A stretch of 64,000 bases of DNA, taken from contig NZ_CP053835.1 of NCBI RefSeq assembly GCF_013201725.1, forward strand, positions 124,001 to 188,000. The letters run 5' to 3'. How positions within the stretch are numbered: position 1 is the stretch's first letter; each line of letters starts with the position of its first letter. Shown here one piece after another: positions 25,052 through 34,802 of this stretch. Made by a program: the position numbers and the translations under genes. Below the pieces are notes generated by a model. That model searched no databases. It saw nothing but the letters and a program-made list of their open reading frames with translations, and was not told where the DNA came from. The stretch comes from Arcobacter defluvii (lineage in GTDB: Bacteria > Campylobacterota > Campylobacteria > Campylobacterales > Arcobacteraceae).

Positions 25052-25812
25052 TTAGACAATTTATACTTTTGATTACAATTTTAATATCATCTTTTTCTCA
25101 AGATACATTAACAGCGCAAAAACAAAATACTTTATATATTCAAGATTTGATTCAAATAGAAGAGAATATCGCAAAAAATTTTGAAAAATATATTTTAAGT
25201 GAATATAAAATTCCAACAATAACAGATTTAATAGATGATAACTATTTAGGAAGTAATTTTTCTGTACTAAATAGAATGGGTGAAAATATTGATTTTAAAG
25301 ATAGTTCAAAATTACAACTAAAATATGCAATTACAAAAGATGAATACAGAAAAACAAAAGATGAAAATCTAGGAATTGAAAATTTTTTAGTTCAACTTTA
25401 TAATAGAGATTTATATAGAGATTACACAACTGTTTTTAGTGATGATACTGATGTAAATAATATGTACGTTGAGTTTGAGCTAAAGTCCGATGAAGCAAAA
25501 AATATATTTGATTTATTAAAAAATGGAAACAGTATTGCAAAAACTTGTGTTGCTTCACTAAAAAGCACTTATTGCAACAATAATGATAGAACAATTAGAT
25601 GGTATAACGCTAGTTCAAATTGGATTGAATATGATAAAAAAGATTTTAATAAAGGAAATATAACAGTTAGCAGTGAAAGTATTCTAACTTCAGAAACAAC
25701 AAAACTTTCTAGTTTAAAAGTTGGTAGTTATATTTTTATAAAAGATAAAACAAAAAATGTAAAAATGATAGATGATTCTTCTGGAAATTTACAAATTCTA
25801 AAGGTGGATTAA
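25048..25812 (+). CDS. Sec-exported pilin-like-module protein 2
   Basis: This 254-residue paralogue of the preceding gene has a short signal peptide (MIRQFILLITILISSFSQ). The shared helix reads LIQIEENIAKNFEKYILSEYKIPTI, then DDNYLGSNFSVLNRMGENI, the YNRDLYRDYT motif, IFDLLKNGNSIAKTC and a second cysteine (STYCNNN). The C-terminal part (LKVGSYIFIKDKTKNVKM) resembles a stretch in the large propeller protein that follows. The TAA stop at 25810 is in the same frame as that next gene, whose signal peptide begins at the very next codon. Confidence 0.6.
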   Translation: MIRQFILLITILISSFSQDTLTAQKQNTLYIQDLIQIEENIAKNFEKYILSEYKIPTITDLIDDNYLGSNFSVLNRMGENIDFKDSSKLQLKYAITKDEYRKTKDENLGIENFLVQLYNRDLYRDYTTVFSDDTDVNNMYVEFELKSDEAKNIFDLLKNGNSIAKTCVASLKSTYCNNNDRTIRWYNASSNWIEYDKKDFNKGNITVSSESILTSETTKLSSLKVGSYIFIKDKTKNVKMIDDSSGNLQILKVD

Positions 25813-28800
25813 ATCAAAACTCTAATTTTTATAATTATATTTTTTAATTTTGTTTTTGCGTCAAGTGAAAATATATCATTGATGAATAATGTAAAATCTC
25901 TTATTCAAAAAGAGGAATATATATCATTAGCATTAAATAAATATATTTTACAAACAGGAAAAATTCCTAAAAAAAGTGATGATACAATAGATTGGGATAA
26001 ATTAGAAGTTGAAGACTATTTAGGAACAAATTTTAATAAAACAAATCCTATTACTTTAAAAGATATTGTAATAACTTTTGATGATAAAAATAGTGCATTT
26101 ATTAAAGGTGCTATCGAAAAAGAGACAGATTATAAGGAAGAGTATAACTATTTATATAATTTTTATACAAATAAGGTATTTAGAGTAAATACAATTTCAC
26201 CCAAAAGTATTTTGCCGGCAGATTTAGAAAAAGGTACTCAAGTTTTATATAATAATATTCAAAAAGAGATAGCTTCCGTTATAACAAAAAATAAGAATTC
26301 TATAGTTTTACCTTCTCAAAATTGTAATACAGGAGAATATTTTTATGAATTAAAAAATGAAAAGTTAACATATAAATATTGTAAGGCGATTGGTAATTCT
26401 ATTGAAATATATCAAAAAACACCAGTCTATTTAGATAATTTAGATGATTTATCTTATATAAAAGTTGGAATAGGTGAAAAGGCTTATGTAAAAGATGGAA
26501 ATTCTTGGTATGAGTATTATTATGAAGGAAATAATACATGGATACCATCAGGAACAGGAAGAACAACTTCACAAGTAAATGATGAGATTACTATGCAAGA
26601 AAGAATATTATCTTATATCCCTGATTCAAAAGATTTAGTTATAAGAAATAATGGTGGGTGTATGCTTGCTAATGGAGATATATTTTGTTGGGGGAACAAT
26701 AAATACAAAAAATCAGGTATAGAAACTTATGGGCAAATAGATTACAAATTAACTCCTAATTATGTAAATACTCCTGTGATGTTAAAAGTTGACATTGAAA
26801 ATATTAAAGTTGAAGATGAAACTTTAAATTTAATATCTAAAAGATGGTATAACAATCCATATAGAGTAAAATTTGAAAAAATGGCGATGAATGATAAAAA
26901 TGTTTGTGGTATTTCTCCTATATTTGATTATTATGAATCAGGGATTAGATATAAAATAGGTGGAGATTTATATTGTAATGGATACCTACATTCTGATTAT
27001 TTTTATGTTGAGAATATAGGACAAACTCAAACTTCTATTTTAAGAAAAAATAAAATAATATCAAATGGAAAAGATGGTGGTATTTATAGTTCATCAGTAA
27101 TTTATCTAAAAGATATTGTAATGATAGATGGAACTTTTATTTTATTATCTGATACAGGAAAAATTTATAGTTTTGGATCAAATCTAAAAGGATCGTTAGG
27201 AATAAATAATACTGATGAAAATTTTTCAACATATATTCCCCAAACACTTGAAAGTGAAGTAACTTTTAAAAAGATTTATGCATTAAGAGATATAAAAGGT
27301 TTTGGAGCTTTAGATGAAAATAATAATTTTTGGATTTGGGGAGAAAGAGCTAATGGAAAAATATACTATAAGCCTACTATATTATCTAATTCAAAAAAAT
27401 TCAACGAAGATGGGATATTTGTAAATAGTAAAGAGTTTATACTAAAAGGGGTTGATAATAAATTTTATAGAACTTATGATGATATAAGTATTAAAGATTT
27501 GGGAATAGATGGTGGAACATTGAGTGCTTCTGTTTATGATTATGGAACAAAACAGTTACTAGTTTATGTGGATAAAAATATGCAATTACAAGGTTCAAAT
27601 GAATTATTAACTTGTATGGATAAAGATTTTAATAGTTGTTCAACAGCAGATAAAACTATATTTTCAACAGCATTAACTGAATTAAATAGTTTAACAAATA
27701 CTATAAATAATAGCTTATATGCAAACTTTTCAAATGTTTCAATTTTTGAGGGTAAAATTAATAAAACAGTTGTTGATTATGGAACAGATTATACAGAAGA
27801 TTTTGAAAATAGTTCAACAACAGGTTGGAATGTAAACTATATACATGATGGAGAGAGTGTTACAGGGAAGTTTTTAGGAAGATTAGGAAATGGTAGAATT
27901 GATACTACAAGTGGTAGTCAAACAGTATATAAAACTTTTAGTTTAGGAAGTTCTTGGGCAAATAAAAATATAAAAATAGCATTTGATATGTATGAAATAG
28001 GTTATTGGGATGGAAACAATGGAAATGGATTGGAAGATGCTTTTTATGTTTATATAAATAATGTTTTAGTTAGTAAAGATACTTATACAAGAGATGATTC
28101 AAAAGATACAAAAGTAGGAACAGATTTAGGAATTCTACCAAATTCAGGCAACAATTATATTCAAAAACATCAATATTCATACAGTATTACTCTTGATTCA
28201 ACAGGAAGTTTTAAATTAGGTTTTGGAGCAGCCTTGGGTGGATGGCATAATGTAGCAGGTAAAAATGCAGATTATACAGTAGAATCTTTTGGTATAAATA
28301 ATATAGATATCTCAAAACAGATTGATAATGTAACTTTTTCAAGTAATGTATATTTAGAAACTTTTGAAGATGAAAATCATGACTATTGGGTTGTTCCCCC
28401 AGGTCCAGTACCTTATACGGCTTCAACAAGTGAATTTTATAAATATCCTATTTATGTAGATAGTGGAACAGCAACTAAATTTTTAGGAAGATTTAATAAA
28501 AAATCTTCAAGTGGAACAATTTATCATGGTAATAGTGATGGAAGTGAAGAAGTTTATAAAGTATTTAGCTTTGGAGCAGAAAATGCAAATAAACAAGTTA
28601 CTATAAGTTATGATTTTTATAGAATTGGAACTTGGAGACATGATATATGGTATACAATAGATAAATTTTATACTTTTATAAATGGAAATAGAACGGAAAC
28701 ATATTCAACACCAATTTTAGATTATTATAGCTTTCGAAAATTTACATTTACTAGAACAGAGTATTTAGATGCATATGGAAATATAAGACTTGGGTTTGGG

Positions 28801-29184
28801 GCTTATATAAAAGATAATGATATTACTCAAACATCTTGGGGAATTGATAATGTAAAATTCACTTTAACAGGAAATACAAATACCTCAGGTGGAAGTTCAA
28901 GTACTTCTACAAAAGAGGTAAGTGTACCAACTATTTGTACAATGACAGGAATAGGTAGTTCTTCTCAAATGTATTGCTGGGGTAATGTAGGGCGTAGTAT
29001 CCCTATTTTAAGTACATCTTTATATGATGTTGATAAAATATCTACTATTAATAAATTATTTGTTACGCAAGAAAGTGATGTTCATACACAAATGGCTTTT
29101 GATAATTTTAATAATAGTGGAAATCTGTTTTTAAAATATCCAACTTACATCGGGGGCTTTGATTATGCATTTTATTTTAAATAA
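25813..29184 (+). CDS. Large exported protein: pilin-like module, RCC1-like propeller, tandem lectin-like domains
   Basis: This protein has about 1123 residues. The first canonical starts are TTG 25879 and ATG 25882, but in-frame sequence from ATC 25813 encodes a perfect signal peptide (IKTLIFIIIFFNFVFASSE) and sits 6 bp after an aaggtgg ribosome site, so ATC initiation is proposed. From residue 30 come the shared helix (SLIQKEEYISLALNKYIL), the DYLGTNF motif and a cysteine pair. RCC1-like blades follow (CMLANGDIFCWGNN, DLYCNGYL, KIYSFGSN, NFWIWGER, MYCWGN). Between the fourth and last blade lie two tandem domains of about 170 residues (27787-28320, 28350-28890) with FLGR and LGFGA motifs. 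The tail ends KYPTYIGGFDYAFYFK. A surface or tip adhesin is likely. Confidence 0.65.
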   Translation: MKTLIFIIIFFNFVFASSENISLMNNVKSLIQKEEYISLALNKYILQTGKIPKKSDDTIDWDKLEVEDYLGTNFNKTNPITLKDIVITFDDKNSAFIKGAIEKETDYKEEYNYLYNFYTNKVFRVNTISPKSILPADLEKGTQVLYNNIQKEIASVITKNKNSIVLPSQNCNTGEYFYELKNEKLTYKYCKAIGNSIEIYQKTPVYLDNLDDLSYIKVGIGEKAYVKDGNSWYEYYYEGNNTWIPSGTGRTTSQVNDEITMQERILSYIPDSKDLVIRNNGGCMLANGDIFCWGNNKYKKSGIETYGQIDYKLTPNYVNTPVMLKVDIENIKVEDETLNLISKRWYNNPYRVKFEKMAMNDKNVCGISPIFDYYESGIRYKIGGDLYCNGYLHSDYFYVENIGQTQTSILRKNKIISNGKDGGIYSSSVIYLKDIVMIDGTFILLSDTGKIYSFGSNLKGSLGINNTDENFSTYIPQTLESEVTFKKIYALRDIKGFGALDENNNFWIWGERANGKIYYKPTILSNSKKFNEDGIFVNSKEFILKGVDNKFYRTYDDISIKDLGIDGGTLSASVYDYGTKQLLVYVDKNMQLQGSNELLTCMDKDFNSCSTADKTIFSTALTELNSLTNTINNSLYANFSNVSIFEGKINKTVVDYGTDYTEDFENSSTTGWNVNYIHDGESVTGKFLGRLGNGRIDTTSGSQTVYKTFSLGSSWANKNIKIAFDMYEIGYWDGNNGNGLEDAFYVYINNVLVSKDTYTRDDSKDTKVGTDLGILPNSGNNYIQKHQYSYSITLDSTGSFKLGFGAALGGWHNVAGKNADYTVESFGINNIDISKQIDNVTFSSNVYLETFEDENHDYWVVPPGPVPYTASTSEFYKYPIYVDSGTATKFLGRFNKKSSSGTIYHGNSDGSEEVYKVFSFGAENANKQVTISYDFYRIGTWRHDIWYTIDKFYTFINGNRTETYSTPILDYYSFRKFTFTRTEYLDAYGNIRLGFGAYIKDNDITQTSWGIDNVKFTLTGNTNTSGGSSSTSTKEVSVPTICTMTGIGSSSQMYCWGNVGRSIPILSTSLYDVDKISTINKLFVTQESDVHTQMAFDNFNNSGNLFLKYPTYIGGFDYAFYFK

Positions 29185-29195
29185 GGAAACATATT

Positions 29196-30854
29196 TTGAA
29201 AAATTATAAAAATTTATTATTTTTAGGCACACTCTTTTTTCTACTTGGTGGTTGTAGTTCAAAAAGTTATCATGATGAAATGATAGATAAAACTAAACAA
29301 TCTTTTGATAAGAAAGATTATAATGAACTAAAAGAGTCATATTCAGCTTCTTTGGTAGATGAAAAAAATAAATCAAAAGAGTTTATTTCCATTTTAGAAG
29401 ATAAATCTTTAGGTGATATACTAAAAGAGATGGAAGTAATAGATGGTAATTTTTATTATTTAAAAAGTAGTGATGTATTAATTCCAAAAAGTAGAATAAA
29501 AATTCATAATATAACAGAGTTAAATCAGTATTTAAATGCAGTTTTAGATAAAGAACTTTTCATCAAAAAGAATGGTTCAATTTATTTAGTAAAACTATTA
29601 AGTACAAGTGAAACAAAAAAACAATCAATAGAACACATTCCATTTAAACTTGATGGTCAAATCTCAGTAGAAGAGCTAATTAAACTAATAACTGCTGAAT
29701 CAGGTTATGAAGTGACTATTGGAAATTATATAGATAATAGAGATGATTTTCAAAATAGTATAGTAAGTATTAGTTCAAAAAACTTGAAAGATGCTTTAAA
29801 CTCTTTAGGACATGCAAAAGATGTATTTGTTGATATAGATTATGATAAAGAAGTTATAAATATAACTAGATATAAAGATTCTGTAATAGAGTTAAATATC
29901 CCTCTTTTAGATATAAAATCATCAAGTCAAACTTCAAATCAAGAAACAACAGGTGAGAGTAAAGTAGAAAATAATGCACAAATTGTTTTATATGATGAAC
30001 TAGACAAAATGTTAAAAAATATAATTTCAAATGATAAAATATCAACTTATCATATAGATAAAGCAAGTGGTTTGGTATTTTTAAAATCAACAAAATCAAT
30101 AGAAAATACAGTAAGAGCAGTAGCAAAAGCTTATGAATCAACATTTTCAAAAGAAGCTGTTATAGAGTTTGAAAGAATAGAGTTACTATTAAATAAAAAT
30201 AGAGAATATGGAATAGGAAGTATAACTGATGATAGACAAACAAATGCAGGAGCAGGAGTTGTTAGAGAAATAGGAACAGGTGGAGCAATTAATTTTACAA
30301 GTGATAATCTAACAAGACTTTTAAAAATCACTGCAACTGCAAATAATGAAATAGGAAAAATATTAAATTACAGTAAAAATATGTTGGTATTAAAAAATAA
30401 TATCCCAACAGTACAATCAATTACAGATAATACAGATTATGTTGAAAAAATAGAAACAACAATCGATTCTGACACAAATACAAGAACTTCTGATGTTACA
30501 GTTAATACTTTAAAAGAAGGTACTTCAATAACTGCAATGGCAAAGATATCAAGAGATAAGATATTTTTAAATATTACTCCTACAATAAAAAAACTTATTG
30601 AATTTGGAGAAGTTAGTGTTGATGGAACAATGATAAAATTACCACAATACAACGACCAAAGTTATAATATTTCAAGAGAGATAAGATTAGGTGAAACATC
30701 AATTGTTGGATCAATTATTGTTCATGATGACACAAAAAATTATCAAGGAATTTTGCCAGTTGAAGGTTTTGCAATAGGTGGAAGTGATTCAAAATCTTAT
30801 GTAAGACGTGAAATAGTTTATGTAGTTACTCTTAAAAATATAAAAGGCTTTTAA
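29196..30854 (+). CDS. Lipoprotein secretin, PilN/BfpB/TcpC type (type IVb)
   Basis: This 552-residue outer-membrane secretin starts at TTG with ribosome site aagga. The signal peptide ends in a lipobox (LLGGC, Cys20), as in type IVb secretins that pilot themselves to the outer membrane. An N-domain (about 150-230, VEELIKLITAESGYEVTI...LKDALNSL) and a ring-building domain (IDKASGLVFLKSTKSIENTVRAVA) precede the C-terminal secretin core (about 320-552). The core contains NMLVLKNNIPTVQS, KIFLNITPTIKKL and the RREIVYVVTL end. It forms the outer-membrane gate for the filament or exported proteins. Confidence 0.85.
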   Translation: MKNYKNLLFLGTLFFLLGGCSSKSYHDEMIDKTKQSFDKKDYNELKESYSASLVDEKNKSKEFISILEDKSLGDILKEMEVIDGNFYYLKSSDVLIPKSRIKIHNITELNQYLNAVLDKELFIKKNGSIYLVKLLSTSETKKQSIEHIPFKLDGQISVEELIKLITAESGYEVTIGNYIDNRDDFQNSIVSISSKNLKDALNSLGHAKDVFVDIDYDKEVINITRYKDSVIELNIPLLDIKSSSQTSNQETTGESKVENNAQIVLYDELDKMLKNIISNDKISTYHIDKASGLVFLKSTKSIENTVRAVAKAYESTFSKEAVIEFERIELLLNKNREYGIGSITDDRQTNAGAGVVREIGTGGAINFTSDNLTRLLKITATANNEIGKILNYSKNMLVLKNNIPTVQSITDNTDYVEKIETTIDSDTNTRTSDVTVNTLKEGTSITAMAKISRDKIFLNITPTIKKLIEFGEVSVDGTMIKLPQYNDQSYNISREIRLGETSIVGSIIVHDDTKNYQGILPVEGFAIGGSDSKSYVRREIVYVVTLKNIKGF

Positions 30855-30856
30855 TA

Positions 30857-31873
30857 ATGAGTATGTTTGCTGATCCATATGAACAATTTTTACTTGATTA
30901 TCTTGTAACAAAACTTGAAAATGGTTCTAATACAAGAAGAGCATTATTGTTGTATAGTGAACAAATTACAAGAGAAACAAACTTCAAAAAAAGATTAATG
31001 GCTGCTATAAAAGATATGGAATTAGGAAAACATAAACTAGAAGCAATTTTGCATAAACATAAGTTTTTAAATAGTTTCCAATTTAGTTTAGTTGTTAATA
31101 GTACAAATACAATTGATGGATTAAAACTGGTATTATCTTTTAAAAAGGCAAATTCAAATTTGATAATGAAGATGATTAACCCAATTTTTGTTCCTTTATC
31201 TATCATTATTGGAACTTTCTATGGTTTGATTTTATATCTTGATATTCTACAAAAAGATTTACTTCAATTAAGAAAATTAAATCCTGATGTTGAGCAATTT
31301 TTAGGAATACCAAAATATTTTACATATGATGTTGCTTATATAGGATTAGGTATTTCCATATTTGTTACTGCATTTATATTTTTTGGATATTTATACACTG
31401 AAAAATATAAGCCAGCTTGGTTATATAAAGTATTTAAAACACAAGCATTTTCAGATGGAAGATTTATGTTTAGAATTTTAAATGGAATGCTTAGTGCTGG
31501 TATTTCTTTTCATAAAACTTCATTGATTTTATCAAAAGATTATTTCAAAGATGGATTTAGACCATTTTTCAAAGATTTAGCTGAAATGATAAATAAAAAT
31601 AAGAAATTGTTTATTATGTTTGAAAGATATAATTTTCCTGCAATTATCACAGCAGATATAAAACTATCAGAACTTAGTAAAACAAGTTTTTCAGAAGTGA
31701 CAAAAGCTTTATATCAAACTTGCGACACAATGTATGAAAAAAATATCAATTATATGGTTTTGCAATGGAAATTTCTATTTTGGATGATTGCAATGTTAGT
31801 TACAGTAATAATAGGTTCTGATGTTATAAATTTAGTAATTAGTACCTTTACATTTAAAACTTTATATCAATAA
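30857..31873 (+). CDS. GspF/PilC/PilR-type inner-membrane platform protein
   Basis: This 338-residue membrane protein has the typical layout: a cytoplasmic helical domain, a hydrophobic segment near 112-130 (FVPLSIIIGTFYGLILYLDIL), a second near 165-180, a second cytoplasmic helical domain (FRILNGMLSAGISFHKTSLIL) and a C-terminal span (FLFWMIAMLVTVIIGSDVI). It is the platform on which the assembly ATPase acts. It lies 2 bp after the secretin gene and 12 bp before the ATPase gene, the R64-like order secretin/ATPase/platform being rearranged here. Confidence 0.8.
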   Translation: MSMFADPYEQFLLDYLVTKLENGSNTRRALLLYSEQITRETNFKKRLMAAIKDMELGKHKLEAILHKHKFLNSFQFSLVVNSTNTIDGLKLVLSFKKANSNLIMKMINPIFVPLSIIIGTFYGLILYLDILQKDLLQLRKLNPDVEQFLGIPKYFTYDVAYIGLGISIFVTAFIFFGYLYTEKYKPAWLYKVFKTQAFSDGRFMFRILNGMLSAGISFHKTSLILSKDYFKDGFRPFFKDLAEMINKNKKLFIMFERYNFPAIITADIKLSELSKTSFSEVTKALYQTCDTMYEKNINYMVLQWKFLFWMIAMLVTVIIGSDVINLVISTFTFKTLYQ

Positions 31874-31885
31874 AAGACAGAAGAT

Positions 31886-33577
31886 ATGATAAAAAAAATA
31901 GTAACTACTTTAAAAAATGTACCAAACTTTAGTTTTATGAAAAAAGATAAAAAGAAAAAAGCTAATAAAAAAGATTTTCTAAACGAGATAAATTTTAAAA
32001 GTTTTTTTGAAAAACAAAAAAAATCAATTTATGATTTTATAGGTAAAAGTGACGACCCAGATACTCACTTATCAAATGTAATTGAAGATATGATAAAAGA
32101 TAAATTTCACCTAAAAGGTGGATATGGAGATTTAATTGCAAATGAAGAAAAATATGAACAATTTGTAAGAACTTTGGGTTATGAGTATTATGCAACTTAT
32201 AATGAGTTATCAAAATATTATCAAGATACTTCTTTTCAATTAGATGAAAAAAAACTTGAATTTTGTACAACAATGTATATTATTACATTGGAAGATAAAA
32301 AGAATAAAAATAAAGTTTTAGGTATTAGAGATGTTGTAAATCTTGATTTTGAAATTTTAAGTAAGTTTTATTTTACAAAAATCGTAGTTTTAGGTGAGGG
32401 CGTTTTATCTTCAGTATTTGGAGAAGATAGAGAGATTATTTTTAGTTCAAATAGTGATACTGAAAATGACGAAGAGATAAATAAATATTTTGACAAAATG
32501 ATGGGGCAAGCTATTTTACTTGGAGCTTCTGATATTCACATACAAAAAACAAGTAGATATGCATCTTTATGGTTTAGAATAGATGGTATAAAAGTTGATA
32601 TGGGAACAATGCCAATTACTATTGCAAAAACAGTAAAAAGAAGATTGGTAACCATGGCAGATCAAGAAGATTCTGATTATGAATCAATTAATGGTGTTAT
32701 AAATTATGAATATGGTAAAAAAAATATCAAATTTAGACTTGGGCTTATAAACTCAAAATTAAATTTTTCTTTAGTTATGAGGATGATTGGTGGACGTGGA
32801 GTTGTTTCTCATAATCTAAGAGGATTAAATTATCCACAAGAAACAGTTGATATTTTATCAAACTTAACAAAATATGCAAATGGAATGATATTAATCACAG
32901 GACAAGTTGGTTCAGGAAAAACTCACTTGATGTATGCACTTTTACAACAATTAGCAAAACAACAACAATATGTTATAACTATTGAAGATCCAGTTGAGTA
33001 TGTGGATGAATCATTTTTCCAAATTGATTTATCTGAGTTTGCAAGTGCAAGTGAAGAGTTCAAATATGGTTATCCAGAAGCCGTAGTTGATATTTTAAGA
33101 CAAGATTCAAATATTATACTTATTGGAGAAACAAGAGAACCTCAAACGGCATCTCAACTTGTTAATGCTTCTAACTTAGGTCAGTTGGTATTCTCAACTA
33201 TGCATACTAACTCTGCTCCTGCAACAGTTTCAAGGATGACAAGTTCTCTTGGAATTAATGAAGGGGATATTATAGATAACTTAAGAGGAATAGTGTCTCA
33301 AAGATTAGTTAGAAAACTTTGTAGTTATTGTAAAGAACCAGATGGTGAAGGTGGTTATAAAAAAGTTGGTTGTGATGAGTGTAATAATACTGGATTTAAA
33401 GATAGGGTACCAATTGCTGAGGTTATTAGATTTAAACTTGGACATGGTGGAGATTTTGATAATCCAGCAGAATATATGACAGTAGAAAAAGCTGCAATGG
33501 CTCAATATAATGAGGGACTAATAACAAAAGAGGATGCAGTAGCTATCATCAGAGGAGAAGAAGTATGGTACGATTAG
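31886..33577 (+). CDS. GspE/PilB-type assembly ATPase
   Basis: This 563-residue secretion/pilus-extension ATPase has a basic N-terminal region (about 1-70) and then an N-domain. The motor follows: Walker A GQVGSGKT (about 338-345), Asp box TIEDPVEYVD, Walker B IILIGETR (about 410), His box STMHTNS (about 437). A zinc-type tetracysteine module follows (CSYC about 478 and CDEC about 495), which favours an extension ATPase (GspE/PilB) over a PilT retraction motor. No second ATPase is visible in the cluster. The stop overlaps the next start by 13 bp. Confidence 0.92.
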   Translation: MIKKIVTTLKNVPNFSFMKKDKKKKANKKDFLNEINFKSFFEKQKKSIYDFIGKSDDPDTHLSNVIEDMIKDKFHLKGGYGDLIANEEKYEQFVRTLGYEYYATYNELSKYYQDTSFQLDEKKLEFCTTMYIITLEDKKNKNKVLGIRDVVNLDFEILSKFYFTKIVVLGEGVLSSVFGEDREIIFSSNSDTENDEEINKYFDKMMGQAILLGASDIHIQKTSRYASLWFRIDGIKVDMGTMPITIAKTVKRRLVTMADQEDSDYESINGVINYEYGKKNIKFRLGLINSKLNFSLVMRMIGGRGVVSHNLRGLNYPQETVDILSNLTKYANGMILITGQVGSGKTHLMYALLQQLAKQQQYVITIEDPVEYVDESFFQIDLSEFASASEEFKYGYPEAVVDILRQDSNIILIGETREPQTASQLVNASNLGQLVFSTMHTNSAPATVSRMTSSLGINEGDIIDNLRGIVSQRLVRKLCSYCKEPDGEGGYKKVGCDECNNTGFKDRVPIAEVIRFKLGHGGDFDNPAEYMTVEKAAMAQYNEGLITKEDAVAIIRGEEVWYD

Positions 33578-34314
33578 TAATTACTGATTTTGCAACAAAA
33601 GAAGATAGTGAATTTTTTTATATAAATGATGAATTTGATATTTCTCAAAATATGTTCACATATCAATCTTTTAAGAAATATAGTGTTTATTTATCTAAAT
33701 ATACTAATGATGAAATATACTCTTTAAATCTATTATCAAGAAAATATTTAGGGAAAAATCAATTTCTAATCCATATTGCTGATGGAGAATATGTAATTTT
33801 ATTTAATCATAAAACAGTTTATTCTGCAAAAATAAACCAAAATTTTATTACAGATGATATGATTAAATCGATTTTGATTACAAAACATATTGCAATGCTT
33901 TCAAGTGGTGGAGCAATAGAAAATATCTATTATGTAATTAATTCAAAATATAAATGTGCAATAGAAAATATTTTGAAACAAAATACAAAAAATGAAAAAC
34001 AAGAAGTTGTTGCAAAATCATTGGGAGAGATGGAAGAGCTAGTAAAACCTTTAAAAGAGTTAGATACTACAAAATCACATATAACAAAATTGGTTTATAT
34101 GTCTTTATTGTTAGGTGCTAGCTTTTGGATAATATTTTTTGGATTAAAAACAATAACAGATAAAGTATTTTATATTGAGCCTTTAGAAAATTTAAATCGA
34201 GAGTTGAAAATAGAAACACAGTTAGCAAAAAGGCAACAAATATTATTGAATGATAATCAAAAAAAATATAAAGATTTAACTGATTGTATAAGTAAAAATG
34301 AGGTAGTTAAATGA
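33565..34314 (+). CDS. BfpC/GspL-like bitopic inner-membrane assembly protein
   Basis: This 249-residue protein has a soluble cytoplasmic N-terminal domain of about 165 residues, one transmembrane span (about 176-197, LVYMSLLLGASFWIIFFGLKTI) and a short periplasmic coiled coil (NRELKIETQLAKRQQILLNDNQ). This architecture matches GspL/PilM-PilN fusions and BfpC/TcpR-type proteins that dock the assembly ATPase. The strand pattern GEYVILFNHKTVYSAKI is reminiscent of the actin-like fold but has no nucleotide motif. The assignment rests on architecture and position, right after the ATPase. Confidence 0.55.
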   Translation: MVRLVITDFATKEDSEFFYINDEFDISQNMFTYQSFKKYSVYLSKYTNDEIYSLNLLSRKYLGKNQFLIHIADGEYVILFNHKTVYSAKINQNFITDDMIKSILITKHIAMLSSGGAIENIYYVINSKYKCAIENILKQNTKNEKQEVVAKSLGEMEELVKPLKELDTTKSHITKLVYMSLLLGASFWIIFFGLKTITDKVFYIEPLENLNRELKIETQLAKRQQILLNDNQKKYKDLTDCISKNEVVK

Positions 34315-34802
34315 TTAGTCTTAGTAATAAACTTATATTAAATATTAGTAAAATAGTTATATCAACATTAGTTATATACTCAGCTTTATACATAACTTTT
34401 AGAGCAATGAATTATTATAAAAGCTATTATGAAAAAGAAAAACTAACAAACGAACTTCAAGTTAAAAGAGAAGAAACAAACTCTTTGAAAACAAAAGTAA
34501 ATGAAGCAAAAAAAAGAATTCAAAATTTAGAAAAGAGTTATATAACAAAAGAGGAATTAGAACCAAAAGTAAAAGAGATATTTAAGAGAATGTCTTTAGT
34601 TGATTATCAATTAAATTATATAGATGCCAAAAAAATGTGTATTGATAGATATATAATAGTAGCAAGAATACATACTGAAAGTGAAAATGGATTAAAAGCA
34701 GCGGAGGGAATTTTATCATATTTAGGAGAGATTAAAAAAAGTGATAAAGATGACTCTTTATATTTTGTAAATTATATTTCAAAAGCGAAGGAAATAAAAT
34801 GA
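34311..34802 (+). CDS. PilO/GspM-like bitopic protein
   Basis: This 163-residue protein has one N-terminal span (about 10-28), a periplasmic coiled coil (EKEKLTNELQVKREETNSLKTKVNEAKKRIQNLEKSY) and a small C-terminal alpha/beta domain (DYQLNYIDAKKMCIDRYIIVARI). The layout is that of PilO or GspM, inner-membrane alignment proteins that pair with PilN/GspL. Start and stop overlap both neighbours (ATGA type), indicating tight coupling. Sequence motifs are not diagnostic. Confidence 0.5.
   Translation: MISLSNKLILNISKIVISTLVIYSALYITFRAMNYYKSYYEKEKLTNELQVKREETNSLKTKVNEAKKRIQNLEKSYITKEELEPKVKEIFKRMSLVDYQLNYIDAKKMCIDRYIIVARIHTESENGLKAAEGILSYLGEIKKSDKDDSLYFVNYISKAKEIK

Noticed and set aside
25048-29184. 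Stop-codon readthrough or split gene joining the 25048 and 25813 ORFs
   Set aside because: They are in the same frame across the TAA, but the second part begins with its own ribosome site and signal peptide, and the first is a complete paralogue of the 24323 product.
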